Assembly: GCA_964532065.1 (NCBI GenBank)
Contig: CAZHHG010000062.1
Coordinates: 1 to 17,355, forward strand
DNA from: DSXH01 sp964532065
GTDB lineage: Bacteria > Bacteroidota > Ignavibacteria > Ignavibacteriales > Melioribacteraceae
Reading direction: 5' to 3'
Length of the DNA: 17,355 nucleotides
Below, piece by piece: positions 1 to 7,255 of the stretch. The notes beneath the pieces are model-generated. The model was not told the origin of the DNA. It saw only the letters and a program-made list of their open reading frames with translations, and made no database searches. The stretch's first letter is position 1. Each line of letters begins with the position of its first letter. Both the position numbers and the translations under genes were made by a program.

Positions 1-1025
1 AGTTCCATATTACCGGTTCCTTTGAATTCCTCGAAGATAACTTCGTCCATTCTGCTGCCGGTATCGATAAGAGCAGTAGCAATAATTGTTAAGCTTCCGC
101 CGTCCTCGGTATTACGCGCAGAACCGAAAAATCTTTTAGGTTTATGAAGCGCGTTGGCATCAACACCGCCTGAAAGAATTCTACCGCTGTGCGGAATAAC
201 AGTGTTGTGAGCCCTTGCAAGTCTTGTAATTGAATCGAGGAGTATAACAACATCATCCCCCGCTTCGACCATTCGTTTGGCTTTTTCGCTTACCATGTTA
301 GCAACCTGAACGTGACGGTCGGCAGGCTCATCGAAAGTAGAGCTTATAACTTCCGCCTGAACGGATCTCTGCATATCGGTAACTTCCTCGGGACGTTCGT
401 CGATAAGGAGCATAATAATTTTAACTTCCGGCTGATTACGCGTAATCGAGTTGGCTATTTTCTGAAGGAGAATAGTTTTACCGGCTTTGGGAGGAGATAC
501 AATCAAACCTCTCTGGCCTTTACCGATCGGTGAAAGGAGATCCATAATTCTCATTGAATACTCGCCGGGAGCGGATTCCAGTTTTAATCTTTTAGTCGGA
601 TAGATCGGAGTAAGGTTATCGAATAAAGTTCTTTCCCGGATGGCTTCAGGATCTTTACCATTCACCGCTTCAACTCTTAACAGAGCAAAGAATCGTTCCC
701 CTTCTTTAGGAGGCCGCACCTGTCCGGAGACAAAATCACCGGTCCGCAGGCTGAATCTTTTAATCTGTGAGGGGGAGACATAAATATCATCGGGTGATGG
801 GAGATAATTATAATCTGCTGATCTGAGAAATCCGTAACCATCCTGTAAAACCTCAAGCACTCCTTTAGAGAAGGTTAATCCGTCTTTCTGGGATTGTGCT
901 TCAAGAATTTTAAAGATTAATTCCTGTTTGCGGAGATCGCTGTAACCAGCTAATCCAAAATCTTTTGCAATCTTATAGAGATCTACAATTTTTTTCGATT
1001 GCAGTTCTGAAATATCCATCGGCAT
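1..1025 (-). CDS. rho: Transcription termination factor Rho (C-terminus beyond window)
   Basis: ATP-dependent RNA helicase that ends transcription at Rho-dependent sites, acting as a hexamer on nascent RNA. About 341 residues are visible of a protein usually near 420; the 3' end of the gene runs off the window. Residues 1-45 form the small helical N-terminal domain, about 55-125 the cold-shock-like RNA-binding domain (GYGFLR near 63), and the rest the RecA-like ATPase. Walker A PPKAGKT lies at 178-184. The Walker B-like stretch IIMLLIDERPEEVTD, VVILLDSITRLARAHN and the C-terminal ATALIDTGSRMDEVIFEEFK follow. ATG at 1025 is preferred over the in-frame ATG at 1019 because AGGAA lies 7 bases upstream. 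There is no long N-terminal insertion of the kind seen in many Bacteroidia. It sits 158 bases downstream of folC behind its own likely promoter. Confidence 0.97.
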   Translation of the reverse strand, partial: MPMDISELQSKKIVDLYKIAKDFGLAGYSDLRKQELIFKILEAQSQKDGLTFSKGVLEVLQDGYGFLRSADYNYLPSPDDIYVSPSQIKRFSLRTGDFVSGQVRPPKEGERFFALLRVEAVNGKDPEAIRERTLFDNLTPIYPTKRLKLESAPGEYSMRIMDLLSPIGKGQRGLIVSPPKAGKTILLQKIANSITRNQPEVKIIMLLIDERPEEVTDMQRSVQAEVISSTFDEPADRHVQVANMVSEKAKRMVEAGDDVVILLDSITRLARAHNTVIPHSGRILSGGVDANALHKPKRFFGSARNTEDGGSLTIIATALIDTGSRMDEVIFEEFKGTGNME

Positions 1026-1145
1026 AACTATTTCCTGAGAATTGTGATTTATTCGTGATTTTTACTAGGCTAACAATTTGGGGACTAATTGAATTAATGA
1101 TTAAGTGATTTAATTAATTAAGCAGAAGATTATTGAGGCACATGT

Positions 1146-1177
1146 CAAAGTTAGTCTGCAATCCCCTTTTTGTCAAG
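1146..1177 (-). promoter_or_regulatory. Likely rho promoter, Bacteroidota type
   Basis: On the minus strand TAACTTTG (1153-1146) fits the Bacteroidota -7 consensus TAnnTTTG. It is preceded after exactly 20 bases by CTTG (1177-1174), fitting the -33 element. The same bases also read as a sigma-70 pair: TTGACA (1176-1171), a 17-base spacer, then TAACTT. Transcription would start near 1139-1141, giving a leader of about 115 bases before rho. The -33 element is only 7 bases past the folC stop and no terminator lies between, so read-through from the upstream operon is also likely. The AT-rich leader (about 1091-1120) has a weak imperfect dyad but no convincing riboswitch. Confidence 0.5.
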
Positions 1178-1183
1178 TTTTTT

Positions 1184-2434
1184 TTAATACATTTTTGATT
1201 TTAATTCACCTAAAAGGTAGATGCTGCCAAGTACTACCAGGCAATCATTATCCCTTTCAGTCCGGAATTGTTCAATAAACCGGGACGGATCTATAAGAGG
1301 TTTCAACTCCATCTCAAGATCCCTTCCTGCAGCAATAATTTCCGAAATACCGGCTGACCGTTCATACCCGGTTTCCACAGCATAGATCGTATCGAAATAA
1401 GTCCTGAGCAATCCGAGCATTGATTTCAAATCCTTATCCCTCATAACACCAAAGATCAATTCCCTACGCCGAGAAAGCTGATATTCATTTGCAAACACTT
1501 TCAGGAAAGCGCTCACACCTTCCACATTATGTGCGGCATCAAAAATCACCTTGGGATTTTTCTGAATTACTTCATAACGGCCTTGAATTCCTGTGTTTTT
1601 TACAACATTCATAAGGCCGCTATTTAAAACGCATGGATCGGAAATTCCAATCGATTCATTAACGGTTTTTAGAGCCAGGGCTGAATTAGACAATTGATGG
1701 TATCCGGAAAGTCCTGTTTTATAAAGATTGAATGATTTCTTTTGAAGTGAAATTTGGAGTGAATCCTCTCCTGTTGTTACAAAATCTTTGAAATAGAATT
1801 CAGGTGAATTCAATTCCCCGGCGCGTTTGGAAATTACATCTAGAGCTTCGGGATTAATATCAGCAATAAATACGGGGATTCCATTCTTAATGATACCAGC
1901 CTTTTCAAAAGCGATTTTCCCGAGTGAGTTCCCGAGTATATTTGTGTGTTCAAGACTGATTGAAGTAATTACAGAAGCAACAGGAGTTATAACATTAGTT
2001 GCGTCAAGTCTTCCGCCTAAACCCGTCTCAAGAACTACATAGTCGGGATTTTTATCGTTAAAATATTTGAAAGCAAGCGCGGTTGTAATTTCGAAGAAGG
2101 TAGGTTTCAGCTGATCGATTAAATGATCAATTGAATTAATAAACTCTGATATGTATTCATCGCTTATTTCTATTCCGTTAATTCTGATCCGTTCATTAAA
2201 CCTGACAAGATGCGGCGATGTATAAAGCCCGACATTAAACCCCGCTTCATGGAGAATTGATGCAATGAATGATGAAGTACTCCCCTTACCGTTAGAACCA
2301 GCAACGTGTATATATTTCTTACCGAGTTGAGGATTGCCAATAAGCTCAAGGAGCTTTTCTATCCGTTCCAGTCCGAGTTTAATATCGAACTGGTGCATCG
2401 AATAGATCTTATTCAACGCTTTTTGTAAATCCAT
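1184..2434 (-). CDS. folC: Bifunctional folylpolyglutamate synthase / dihydrofolate synthase
   Basis: Adds glutamate to folates and, in bifunctional forms, joins dihydropteroate and glutamate to make dihydrofolate, in the cytoplasm. The 416-residue length is normal for FolC. The Mur-ligase-type P-loop GSNGKGST is at residues 46-53, followed by GLYTSPHLVRFNERI, the family motif LETGLGGRLDATN, SISLEHTNILG and FEKAGI (binding and catalytic loop), and FDAAHNVEG in the C-terminal domain. Whether both activities are present cannot be told from sequence, but no second folC or folP is visible here. ATG at 2434 comes one base after the pyrD stop, with no clear Shine-Dalgarno, so translation is probably coupled to pyrD. 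It appears to be the last gene of the operon before the rho promoter. Confidence 0.95.
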   Translation of the reverse strand: MDLQKALNKIYSMHQFDIKLGLERIEKLLELIGNPQLGKKYIHVAGSNGKGSTSSFIASILHEAGFNVGLYTSPHLVRFNERIRINGIEISDEYISEFINSIDHLIDQLKPTFFEITTALAFKYFNDKNPDYVVLETGLGGRLDATNVITPVASVITSISLEHTNILGNSLGKIAFEKAGIIKNGIPVFIADINPEALDVISKRAGELNSPEFYFKDFVTTGEDSLQISLQKKSFNLYKTGLSGYHQLSNSALALKTVNESIGISDPCVLNSGLMNVVKNTGIQGRYEVIQKNPKVIFDAAHNVEGVSAFLKVFANEYQLSRRRELIFGVMRDKDLKSMLGLLRTYFDTIYAVETGYERSAGISEIIAAGRDLEMELKPLIDPSRFIEQFRTERDNDCLVVLGSIYLLGELKSKMY

Positions 2435-2435
2435 A

Positions 2436-3353
2436 TTAAATCTGGAAGGAACCTGTAAGGTCGGTTAAATTATTCAATGATATTTTTTCGCAATATGATT
2501 TGAGTCCTTCAACTATTTCAACTCCGGCATTCGGATTAACAAAATTCACGGTTCCTATCTGAACAGCCGAAGCGCCGGCTATCATAAATTCAGCGGCGTC
2601 TTTCCAGTTCATAATACCGCCGATACCGATAACAGGTATATCGACATTCCTTTTAATCTCTAGAACCTTGGCAAGAGCTACCGGTTTGATTGCAGGCCCT
2701 GATAAACCTCCGGTAATATTCCGTATCTTCGGTTTGCGCGTCCAGATATCGAACGCGGTACCAACCAGCGTATTAATCGCGGAAACCGCATCTCCCCCCT
2801 CCTCCTTTACTACTTTTGCGAAATCACTGATATTAGAGACATTGGGAGAGAGTTTAATGATCAAGGTCTTGCCGGTTACAGCCCTGACCTTCTCAGTAAT
2901 TCTTCCAACAGAACTGATATCATTTCCGAAAATTAATCCTCCCTCTTTAACATTAGGGCAGGAGACATTTATTTCAAAAGCCGAGATTGTATCGACGGGT
3001 TCAAGAATTTTTGTACACTCAACATATTCCTCAATAGAACTTGCTGCAATATTACAGATTATTGATGTATTGAGCTCTTTGAGAAACGGAATTTTCTCCT
3101 TAATAAAAACTTCAACTCCAACGTTAGCAAGTCCTATCGCATTGAGCATACCTGAGGGAGTTTCAACAATTCTCTGAGGCGGATTGCCTTTGCGAGGTCT
3201 TAGCGAAAGAGACTTTGTCACAATACCGCCGAGCTGACTAAGGTCAGTTAGATTTGAGATTTCGTTTCCGTAGCCGACAGTTCCGGAAGCGAGAAGAACC
3301 GGGTTTTTAAGATCAAGTTTTCCTATGCGGACTCCGAGGTTAATCCGGCTCAT
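2436..3353 (-). CDS. pyrD: Dihydroorotate dehydrogenase class 1B, catalytic subunit
   Basis: Oxidises dihydroorotate to orotate in pyrimidine synthesis; the class 1B enzyme is a PyrD2-PyrK2 complex that passes electrons to NAD+. The 305-residue FMN barrel has NPVLLASGTVGYG at 17-29, TKSLSLRPRKGNPPQR at 46-61, NAIGLAN at 71-77, INVSCPN at 128-134 with the catalytic Cys at 132 (class 1 enzymes use Cys, class 2 Ser), INTLVG near 193-198 and the FMN-phosphate region VIGIGGIMNW at 241-250. The directly upstream pyrK supports class 1B rather than 1A. The ATG overlaps the pyrK TGA (ATGA), which indicates translational coupling and balanced subunit synthesis. Confidence 0.96.
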   Translation of the reverse strand: MSRINLGVRIGKLDLKNPVLLASGTVGYGNEISNLTDLSQLGGIVTKSLSLRPRKGNPPQRIVETPSGMLNAIGLANVGVEVFIKEKIPFLKELNTSIICNIAASSIEEYVECTKILEPVDTISAFEINVSCPNVKEGGLIFGNDISSVGRITEKVRAVTGKTLIIKLSPNVSNISDFAKVVKEEGGDAVSAINTLVGTAFDIWTRKPKIRNITGGLSGPAIKPVALAKVLEIKRNVDIPVIGIGGIMNWKDAAEFMIAGASAVQIGTVNFVNPNAGVEIVEGLKSYCEKISLNNLTDLTGSFQI

Positions 3354-4108
3354 AGTTTAATCCTCCTCGCATCGAAGACAGGACCGTCTTTACAGACAAG
3401 GAGGTACCCGTCGTCATCCGCTTTATCGACCGGACAGCCCTGACAGATACCGAAACCGCATGCCATCGCACATTCGGTACTTAACTGGCAATCGAGATTA
3501 TTCGATATTGCAAATTGCTGCAGAGATTTAAGCATCGGATTAGGACCGCAAGCGAATATCCTGATATTCCTGCCTTTGAAATTCTGGAACTCCGATTTGA
3601 ATAGCTCAACAACATTACCTTTGAAACCTGAGGAACCGTCGTCTGTTGCAACCGACAGATTCTTAAATCCATATTCGATTAGATTCTTTTCTGATCTCCC
3701 GCCCATATAGGAAATAATATTTTTATCAGCCGGAATTTCTTTAATGAGATAAGGAAATGGAGCGGCTCCGATTCCACCAGCCATTACAACCGCAGTATCG
3801 AAATCACCGGAGTAATCAAATCCCTGTCCGAGCGGGCCAAGAATATCCAATTGATCGCCAGGCTTTTTTGAGGCAAGGATTCGGGTTCCTTCACCGTGAA
3901 CATCGAACATAAAATGAATGTAATCCCCGTCTACTTCGCAGATGCTAAACGGACGTCTGAGAAGCGGGAAATCAGATTCAGAAACTTTGATATTACAAAA
4001 CTGTCCCGGTTTTATCGACGATGCAATTAAAGGTGAATAGACTCTTAATAAATAAGTATTCTGGATAAGGAGTTGCAAGGATTCAACGCGTGCTATTTCG
4101 ATATGCAA
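3350..4108 (-). CDS. pyrK: Dihydroorotate dehydrogenase B electron transfer subunit
   Basis: Iron-sulfur flavoprotein partner of PyrD that moves electrons from FMN through a [2Fe-2S] cluster and FAD to NAD+. The 252 residues show the FAD motif RRPFSI at 51-56, the NAD-binding glycine motif GGIGAAP at 111-117, FACGPNPML at 185-193, and the C-terminal cluster motif with Cys at 217, 222, 225 and 239 (CGFGICQGC, then VCKDGPVF). An additional Cys at 213 is probably not a ligand. The start is TTG at 4108: an in-frame TAA lies seven codons upstream and no ATG or GTG falls between, so TTG is effectively forced. The ribosome binding site is weak. It begins 41 bases after the upstream rpiB-like gene. 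Confidence 0.95.
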   Translation of the reverse strand: MHIEIARVESLQLLIQNTYLLRVYSPLIASSIKPGQFCNIKVSESDFPLLRRPFSICEVDGDYIHFMFDVHGEGTRILASKKPGDQLDILGPLGQGFDYSGDFDTAVVMAGGIGAAPFPYLIKEIPADKNIISYMGGRSEKNLIEYGFKNLSVATDDGSSGFKGNVVELFKSEFQNFKGRNIRIFACGPNPMLKSLQQFAISNNLDCQLSTECAMACGFGICQGCPVDKADDDGYLLVCKDGPVFDARRIKL

Positions 4109-4149
4109 ACGGATTACTCTGTTTAATTAATAATTTATTCAGAAAAAGA

Positions 4150-4779
4150 TCAGGAACGCTTAGAAAATTTATCTTCAATGTTTTTAATCTTGTCGAGCCT
4201 TCTCTGGTGTCTGTCACCTAAAAAACTGCTTTTCAGCCAGACATCAACAATCGATTTAATAGTTTCTTCTCCCAAGGCTTTTGCGCCGAGGACCAGAATA
4301 TTAGAATCGTTATGTTCACGGGAGCTCTTAGCGGAGAATTCATTGTAACATGTAGCTGCCCGTATTCCGGGTACTTTATTAGCAGTGATGGCAGAAGGTA
4401 TTCCAGTAGCATCGAGTATAATTCCGAAATCGAATTCTTTATTAACGATCCTGCCGGCAATATTGAAAGCAATATCAGGGTAATCGACAGGATCTTCATT
4501 GTAGGTTCCGATATCAAGTAGATCGTATGATTTGGATTTCAGAAACTCAACTACAATTTTTTTCATTCTAACACCCGTATGATCCGAACCGATTACAATC
4601 TTGGGCTTAGAATCTGCCTTATCCGATATACTATTACCGCTACGGATTACTTTCAGTCCCGAGTGCTTTATCCTGTCAAGAGCGAGGGGTGTAAGAATAT
4701 CATCTTTTGAGATGACAATTTCTTTTACACCGGATTTAATCAGTTTAAGAATTTCAATTTCAGTAACAGCTTTTTTCAT
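4150..4779 (-). CDS. RpiB/LacAB-family sugar-phosphate isomerase with extra N-terminal domain
   Basis: RpiB-family enzymes interconvert ribose 5-phosphate and ribulose 5-phosphate, or related sugar phosphates. Residues 60-205 align with RpiB: GSDHTG at 64-69, DYPDIA at 99-104, ITANKVPGIRAA at 131-142, SREHNDSN at 153-160 (conserved active-site His 156) and GDRHQRR at 188-194. Where E. coli RpiB has the catalytic Cys in ILICGTG, this protein has ILDATG, so Asp 123 replaces Cys; the Glu used by the mycobacterial enzyme is not there either. Residues 1-50 are an extra domain (VTEIEILKLIKSG, then DDILTPLALDRIK) that resembles, from memory, a short segment in bacterial-microcompartment enzymes such as EutT/PduL-like proteins and microcompartment RpiB homologues. 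Standard RpiB is about 150 residues, against 209 here. The ATG shares one base with the manC stop (TGATG). The exact substrate is uncertain. Confidence 0.85.
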   Translation of the reverse strand: MKKAVTEIEILKLIKSGVKEIVISKDDILTPLALDRIKHSGLKVIRSGNSISDKADSKPKIVIGSDHTGVRMKKIVVEFLKSKSYDLLDIGTYNEDPVDYPDIAFNIAGRIVNKEFDFGIILDATGIPSAITANKVPGIRAATCYNEFSAKSSREHNDSNILVLGAKALGEETIKSIVDVWLKSSFLGDRHQRRLDKIKNIEDKFSKRS

Positions 4780-5833
4780 CAGATAAGGTCTGTCCGTTTG
4801 TTCATTTTAAGATAGTCGACTATCTGCCTAACATCCTGCGCGTTATTCCTATGACATACAAGTAGCGCTTCATTAGTATTTATAATAATCAGATTTTCGA
4901 CACCAATAGCAGCGGTAAATTTTCTGGGTGAAAAGAGATACGAACCGAAAGTATTCTGGGCATAAACATCACCGACAATTGAATTTCCGTCCTCATTCTT
5001 TTCCGAGATTTCATAAACGGCTTCCCAGTTTCCAACATCATTCCAGTAGAAATCCGCTTTGGTAAGATAAACATTATCGGACTTTTCCATAACACCATAA
5101 TCGATCGAAATACTTTTCAGCTGACCATAAACCTGGACGAGCTGCTTTTCAAATTCCGGGGTTCCGATGGAGGCTTCAATTTTTTCAAGGCCATCCGAGA
5201 GATCCGGAAGATATTTTNNNNNNNNNNGACACGCCAGATGAAAATGCCGGAATTCCAGAGGAAATCCCCGCTCTCGATGAAACGCCGTGCGGTCGCAAGA
5301 TTCGGTTTCTCAGCGAAAGTTAATACCTTGTAAATACTTTTTTCAATCCCCTCTTCGTCAAATTGAATGTATCCGTAACCCGTCTCAGGCCTGTTCGGAG
5401 TAATTCCGATTGTTACAAGTCCGCCCGATTTATAAGCATAATTTGCGGCGGTGGTCAGGCAATTCTTAAACTGCTCTTCATCTTTAATAAGATGATCGGA
5501 AGGTAAAGTAATTATGACGGCATCCGGATTTTTAGATTTTACCAGGACGGAAGCCAGGCCGATACAAGCGGCGGTATTCTTTCCGAAAGGTTCGTCAATT
5601 ATATTTTCTTCGGGAATTTCGGGGAGTTGTTCCTTAACCCTCATCTTTTGAATCTTATTGGTAATGATAATTATATTTTCTTTTTTTACGAGGCCGTCGA
5701 GTCTGTAAACCGTATCCTGAATCATAGTATTGCCGCCGAAGATTCTTATCAACTGCTTCGGTTTCCGTTCCTTGCTTCTGGGCCAGAATCTTGAACCGAC
5801 ACCTCCGGCCATAATAACCGCAAATAATTCCAT
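4779..5833 (-). CDS. manC: Mannose-1-phosphate guanylyltransferase, interrupted by assembly gap
   Basis: Makes GDP-mannose from GTP and mannose 1-phosphate, feeding glycan, lipopolysaccharide or protein O-mannosylation pathways. The nucleotidyltransferase signature GGVGSRFWPRSKERKPKQ is at residues 10-27, EPFGKNTAA at 81-89, PSDH at 111-114, FAEKPN in the middle, and WNSGIFIWRV just before the N run at 5218-5227. Past the gap, the other frame continues the same protein (KYLPDLSDGLEKIE at 5216 downward, then DYGVMEKSDNVYL, FYWNDVGNWEAVYE and the C-terminus). The gene is therefore intact apart from missing bases and would be about 355 residues, without a C-terminal phosphomannose isomerase domain. 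ATG at 5833 is preferred to TTG at 5839 because AAAAAGGA ends 6 bases before it; it is 2 bases after the upstream stop. The gene symbol follows the family; manC/cpsB/rfbM usage varies. Confidence 0.92.
5218..5227. other. Assembly gap (10 N) inside manC
   Basis: Ten N bases interrupt manC. The frame before the gap (codon ends at 5228) and after it (codon begins at 5216) do not match across 10 bases. The true number of missing bases must leave remainder 2 on division by 3. From typical spacing between FIWRV and KYLP in the family, about 8 residues (about 23 bases) are missing; that number is an estimate. Confidence 0.95.
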
Positions 5834-5835
5834 TG

Positions 5836-6702
5836 TCAATCCTTTTTGTTAGAAATAATTTTCCTGCCGAAATTTTCGGCTCTTGTAAGATAATTGGTTA
5901 TATCAACTTCCTTGCCCCGCACCACAGCAACGATAACAATGAGGCATGATCTTAATGATTCGATTACATTCGCACTCGGTGCAATTTTTTTCTTATTGAT
6001 TAAGTCGAGTCCGCCAGCAAAGATCTTATGCATATTCGAAAGAATTTCGAATCCGACTTTTTCAGAGAGAGCGCCGTTATCATTTATAGTACGGATGCAG
6101 GTATTCATTTCGTTTTCAGTATAATCGTATTTAAGTACCCGGTTAAGAAAAGAATCGAAATCCTTAATAGGTCTCAACACTTTTTCTTCGAAGCTTTCGA
6201 AATTGAATTCATCCTCTTTGTTAAGTTCTTCGAAGATCAGGGCTTCCTTAAGATCATCGGCAGAAGATCTTTTAGGGAAAGTCATACTCACGCCAGGTTT
6301 ATCCTGAGAATATTCTTCTCTCGAATCGCGCCTGGTTAAGTCGACTTTAATCGGATTTTCATCGAGGCGCTGGAAAATGCTTCTCATCATTTGAGGTGTA
6401 ATAACATCAAGCAGGTAGTTCAGATCGCGCACCAGGTTATAGCTATGTTCCTTGAATTTATCCGATAATTTCAGAAAATCAATCTTGCCTGTTTCAATGT
6501 AGTTCTGATATTCGCCTAATTTAATTCCGAGTTTTGAAAGTTCGGTTACTTTCTTAAAATTTTTTAATTCTTCTGTCAAATTATCGGAATCGGAAAGCCG
6601 TTCACGTATTAAAGCAACAGCCTCAATCTTTTCCGAACTTAAACGGAGATTATTCGCAGCAGCATTGATGCACTGAACAATATATTGTTTGGCAAGATCC
6701 AA
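5836..6702 (-). CDS. Uncharacterised helical cytoplasmic protein
   Basis: I do not recognise this 288-residue protein. It has no signal peptide, no clear membrane segment (only a modest hydrophobic run LRSCLIVIVAVV near 250) and no catalytic motif I can name. It is rich in Lys, Glu, Leu and Ile and looks mainly alpha-helical. An acidic and polar linker (about 118-170, with RRDSREEYSQDK and EELNKEDEFNFES) separates two helical halves. The start is TTG at 6702: an in-frame TAG is directly upstream and no ATG follows for about 100 codons. No good Shine-Dalgarno is visible. It heads the manC-rpiB-pyrKD-folC gene row, with two bases between its TGA and the manC ATG, so it is co-transcribed. A lineage-specific regulatory or scaffold role is possible but unsupported. 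Confidence 0.75.
   Translation of the reverse strand: MDLAKQYIVQCINAAANNLRLSSEKIEAVALIRERLSDSDNLTEELKNFKKVTELSKLGIKLGEYQNYIETGKIDFLKLSDKFKEHSYNLVRDLNYLLDVITPQMMRSIFQRLDENPIKVDLTRRDSREEYSQDKPGVSMTFPKRSSADDLKEALIFEELNKEDEFNFESFEEKVLRPIKDFDSFLNRVLKYDYTENEMNTCIRTINDNGALSEKVGFEILSNMHKIFAGGLDLINKKKIAPSANVIESLRSCLIVIVAVVRGKEVDITNYLTRAENFGRKIISNKKD
5840..5847 (-). promoter_or_regulatory. Ribosome binding site that fixes the manC start
   Basis: AAAAAGGA (5847-5840, minus strand) ends 6 bases before ATG 5833. The in-frame TTG at 5839 directly abuts this site, too close to be used. The site lies within the last codons and stop of the upstream gene. Confidence 0.7.
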
Positions 6703-6733
6703 CTATAAATAGATTTTTCTGAATTTTGATAGT

Positions 6734-6741
6734 CAAATGTA
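6734..6741 (-). promoter_or_regulatory. Possible -7 element for the helical-protein operon
   Basis: TACATTTG on the minus strand (6741-6734) matches TAnnTTTG exactly and lies 32 bases upstream of the TTG start at 6702, a plausible distance. I find no TTTG-like -33 element at 19-21 bases upstream, so this is only a candidate. No other promoter is visible for the row of minus-strand genes. Confidence 0.3.
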
Positions 6742-6814
6742 ATGAATTTTAATGAAGATTTGCATCGTAATCAGTGAGCCGTTTTGTGCTACAAATGATA
6801 GTATTGACGTTCAC

Positions 6815-6846
6815 TTTGTTCTAAAATTTTATTTGTGATATTTTTG
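6815..6846 (+). promoter_or_regulatory. Likely ybjQ promoter, Bacteroidota type
   Basis: TTTG (6815-6818), a 20-base spacer, then TATTTTTG (6839-6846) matches the Bacteroidota -33/-7 pattern with the same spacer length as the rho promoter. Transcription would start near 6851-6853, about 25 bases before the ATG. A sigma-70-like TTGACG (6804-6809) with TTTTAT 17 bases later is an alternative reading. Confidence 0.45.
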
Positions 6847-6864
6847 TTTTGAAAGAAACCATTT

Positions 6865-6871
6865 AAAGGAG
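6865..6871 (+). promoter_or_regulatory. Strong ribosome binding site of ybjQ
   Basis: AAAGGAG ends 5 bases before ATG 6877. It is stronger than the sites of most minus-strand genes in the window. Confidence 0.75.
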
Positions 6872-6876
6872 CAGAA

Positions 6877-7197
6877 ATGCTGATTACAACTACTAATTCT
6901 ATTGAAGGGAAAAAGATAGTTAAATACCTTGGTCTTGTTTCAGGTGAGGCAATTCTGGGGGCAAATATTATTAAAGATTTTTTCGCCAGTGTAAGAGATA
7001 TAGTCGGCGGAAGGTCGGCGGCTTACGAATCGGAGTTAAGAAAGGCAAAGGATATAGCCATTTCCGAAATGAAAGATCAGGCAACGATACTGGGAGGAAA
7101 TGCTGTAATTGCAGTCGATCTCGATTATGAAACAATAGGACAGGGCAGCATGTTGATGGTTTCCGCATGCGGAACCGCAGTACAAATTGAAGAATAG
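6877..7197 (+). CDS. YbjQ family protein (UPF0145, putative heavy-metal-binding domain)
   Basis: A small 106-residue cytoplasmic protein of the YbjQ/UPF0145 family, whose members form oligomeric beta-alpha barrel-like assemblies of poorly known function; the metal-binding annotation of the family is itself tentative. Family features are GLVSGEAILGANIIKD at about 19-34, the short DIVGGRSAAYE at 41-51, the helix with ELRKAKDIAI, then GGNAVIAVDLDYE at about 73-85 and a final strand MLMVSACGTAV. Length is typical. It is the only plus-strand gene here, a single-gene unit with its own promoter and ribosome binding site, facing the dipeptidase gene across a shared hairpin. No direct functional link to its neighbours can be seen. 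Confidence 0.9.
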   Translation: MLITTTNSIEGKKIVKYLGLVSGEAILGANIIKDFFASVRDIVGGRSAAYESELRKAKDIAISEMKDQATILGGNAVIAVDLDYETIGQGSMLMVSACGTAVQIEE

Positions 7198-7211
7198 TAT
7201 CTTTATCAAGA

Positions 7212-7241
7212 GAGTCTTCAGAATTGAATTTCTGAAGACTC
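7212..7241. terminator. Hairpin between convergent ybjQ and dipeptidase genes
   Basis: A perfect 12-base inverted repeat GAGTCTTCAGAA / TTCTGAAGACTC surrounds a 6-base loop (TTGAAT). It lies 14 bases after the ybjQ stop and 14 bases after the minus-strand dipeptidase stop, so it can serve both directions. Neither side has a clear U-run, so it may protect 3' ends or work with Rho rather than act as a classic intrinsic terminator. Confidence 0.65.
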
Positions 7242-7255
7242 AAATATTCATCTAA

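Noticed and set aside
1091..1120. AT-rich dyad in the rho leader as a riboswitch or attenuator
   Set aside because: The repeat is imperfect and made almost only of A and T (TTAATTAATTAA-like); such dyads arise easily by chance.
1114..1143. Nine-codon open frame (ATG to TAA) upstream of rho that could be a leader peptide
   Set aside because: The likely transcription start (about 1139-1141) lies inside or after its ATG, and it has no ribosome binding site; chance in AT-rich DNA is more likely.
2668..3177. 169-codon plus-strand open frame
   Set aside because: It is antisense to pyrD, whose motifs are all intact; no ribosome binding site or family resemblance.
4779..5090. Separate small gene downstream of the N gap
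   Set aside because: It reads continuously upstream to the gap in the same frame and carries the C-terminal motifs of ManC; it is the 3' part of manC.
5117..5217. C-terminal tail in the frame running straight through the N run
   Set aside because: The Ser/Lys-rich sequence does not fit ManC, whereas the alternative frame does; it is an artefact of the gap length.
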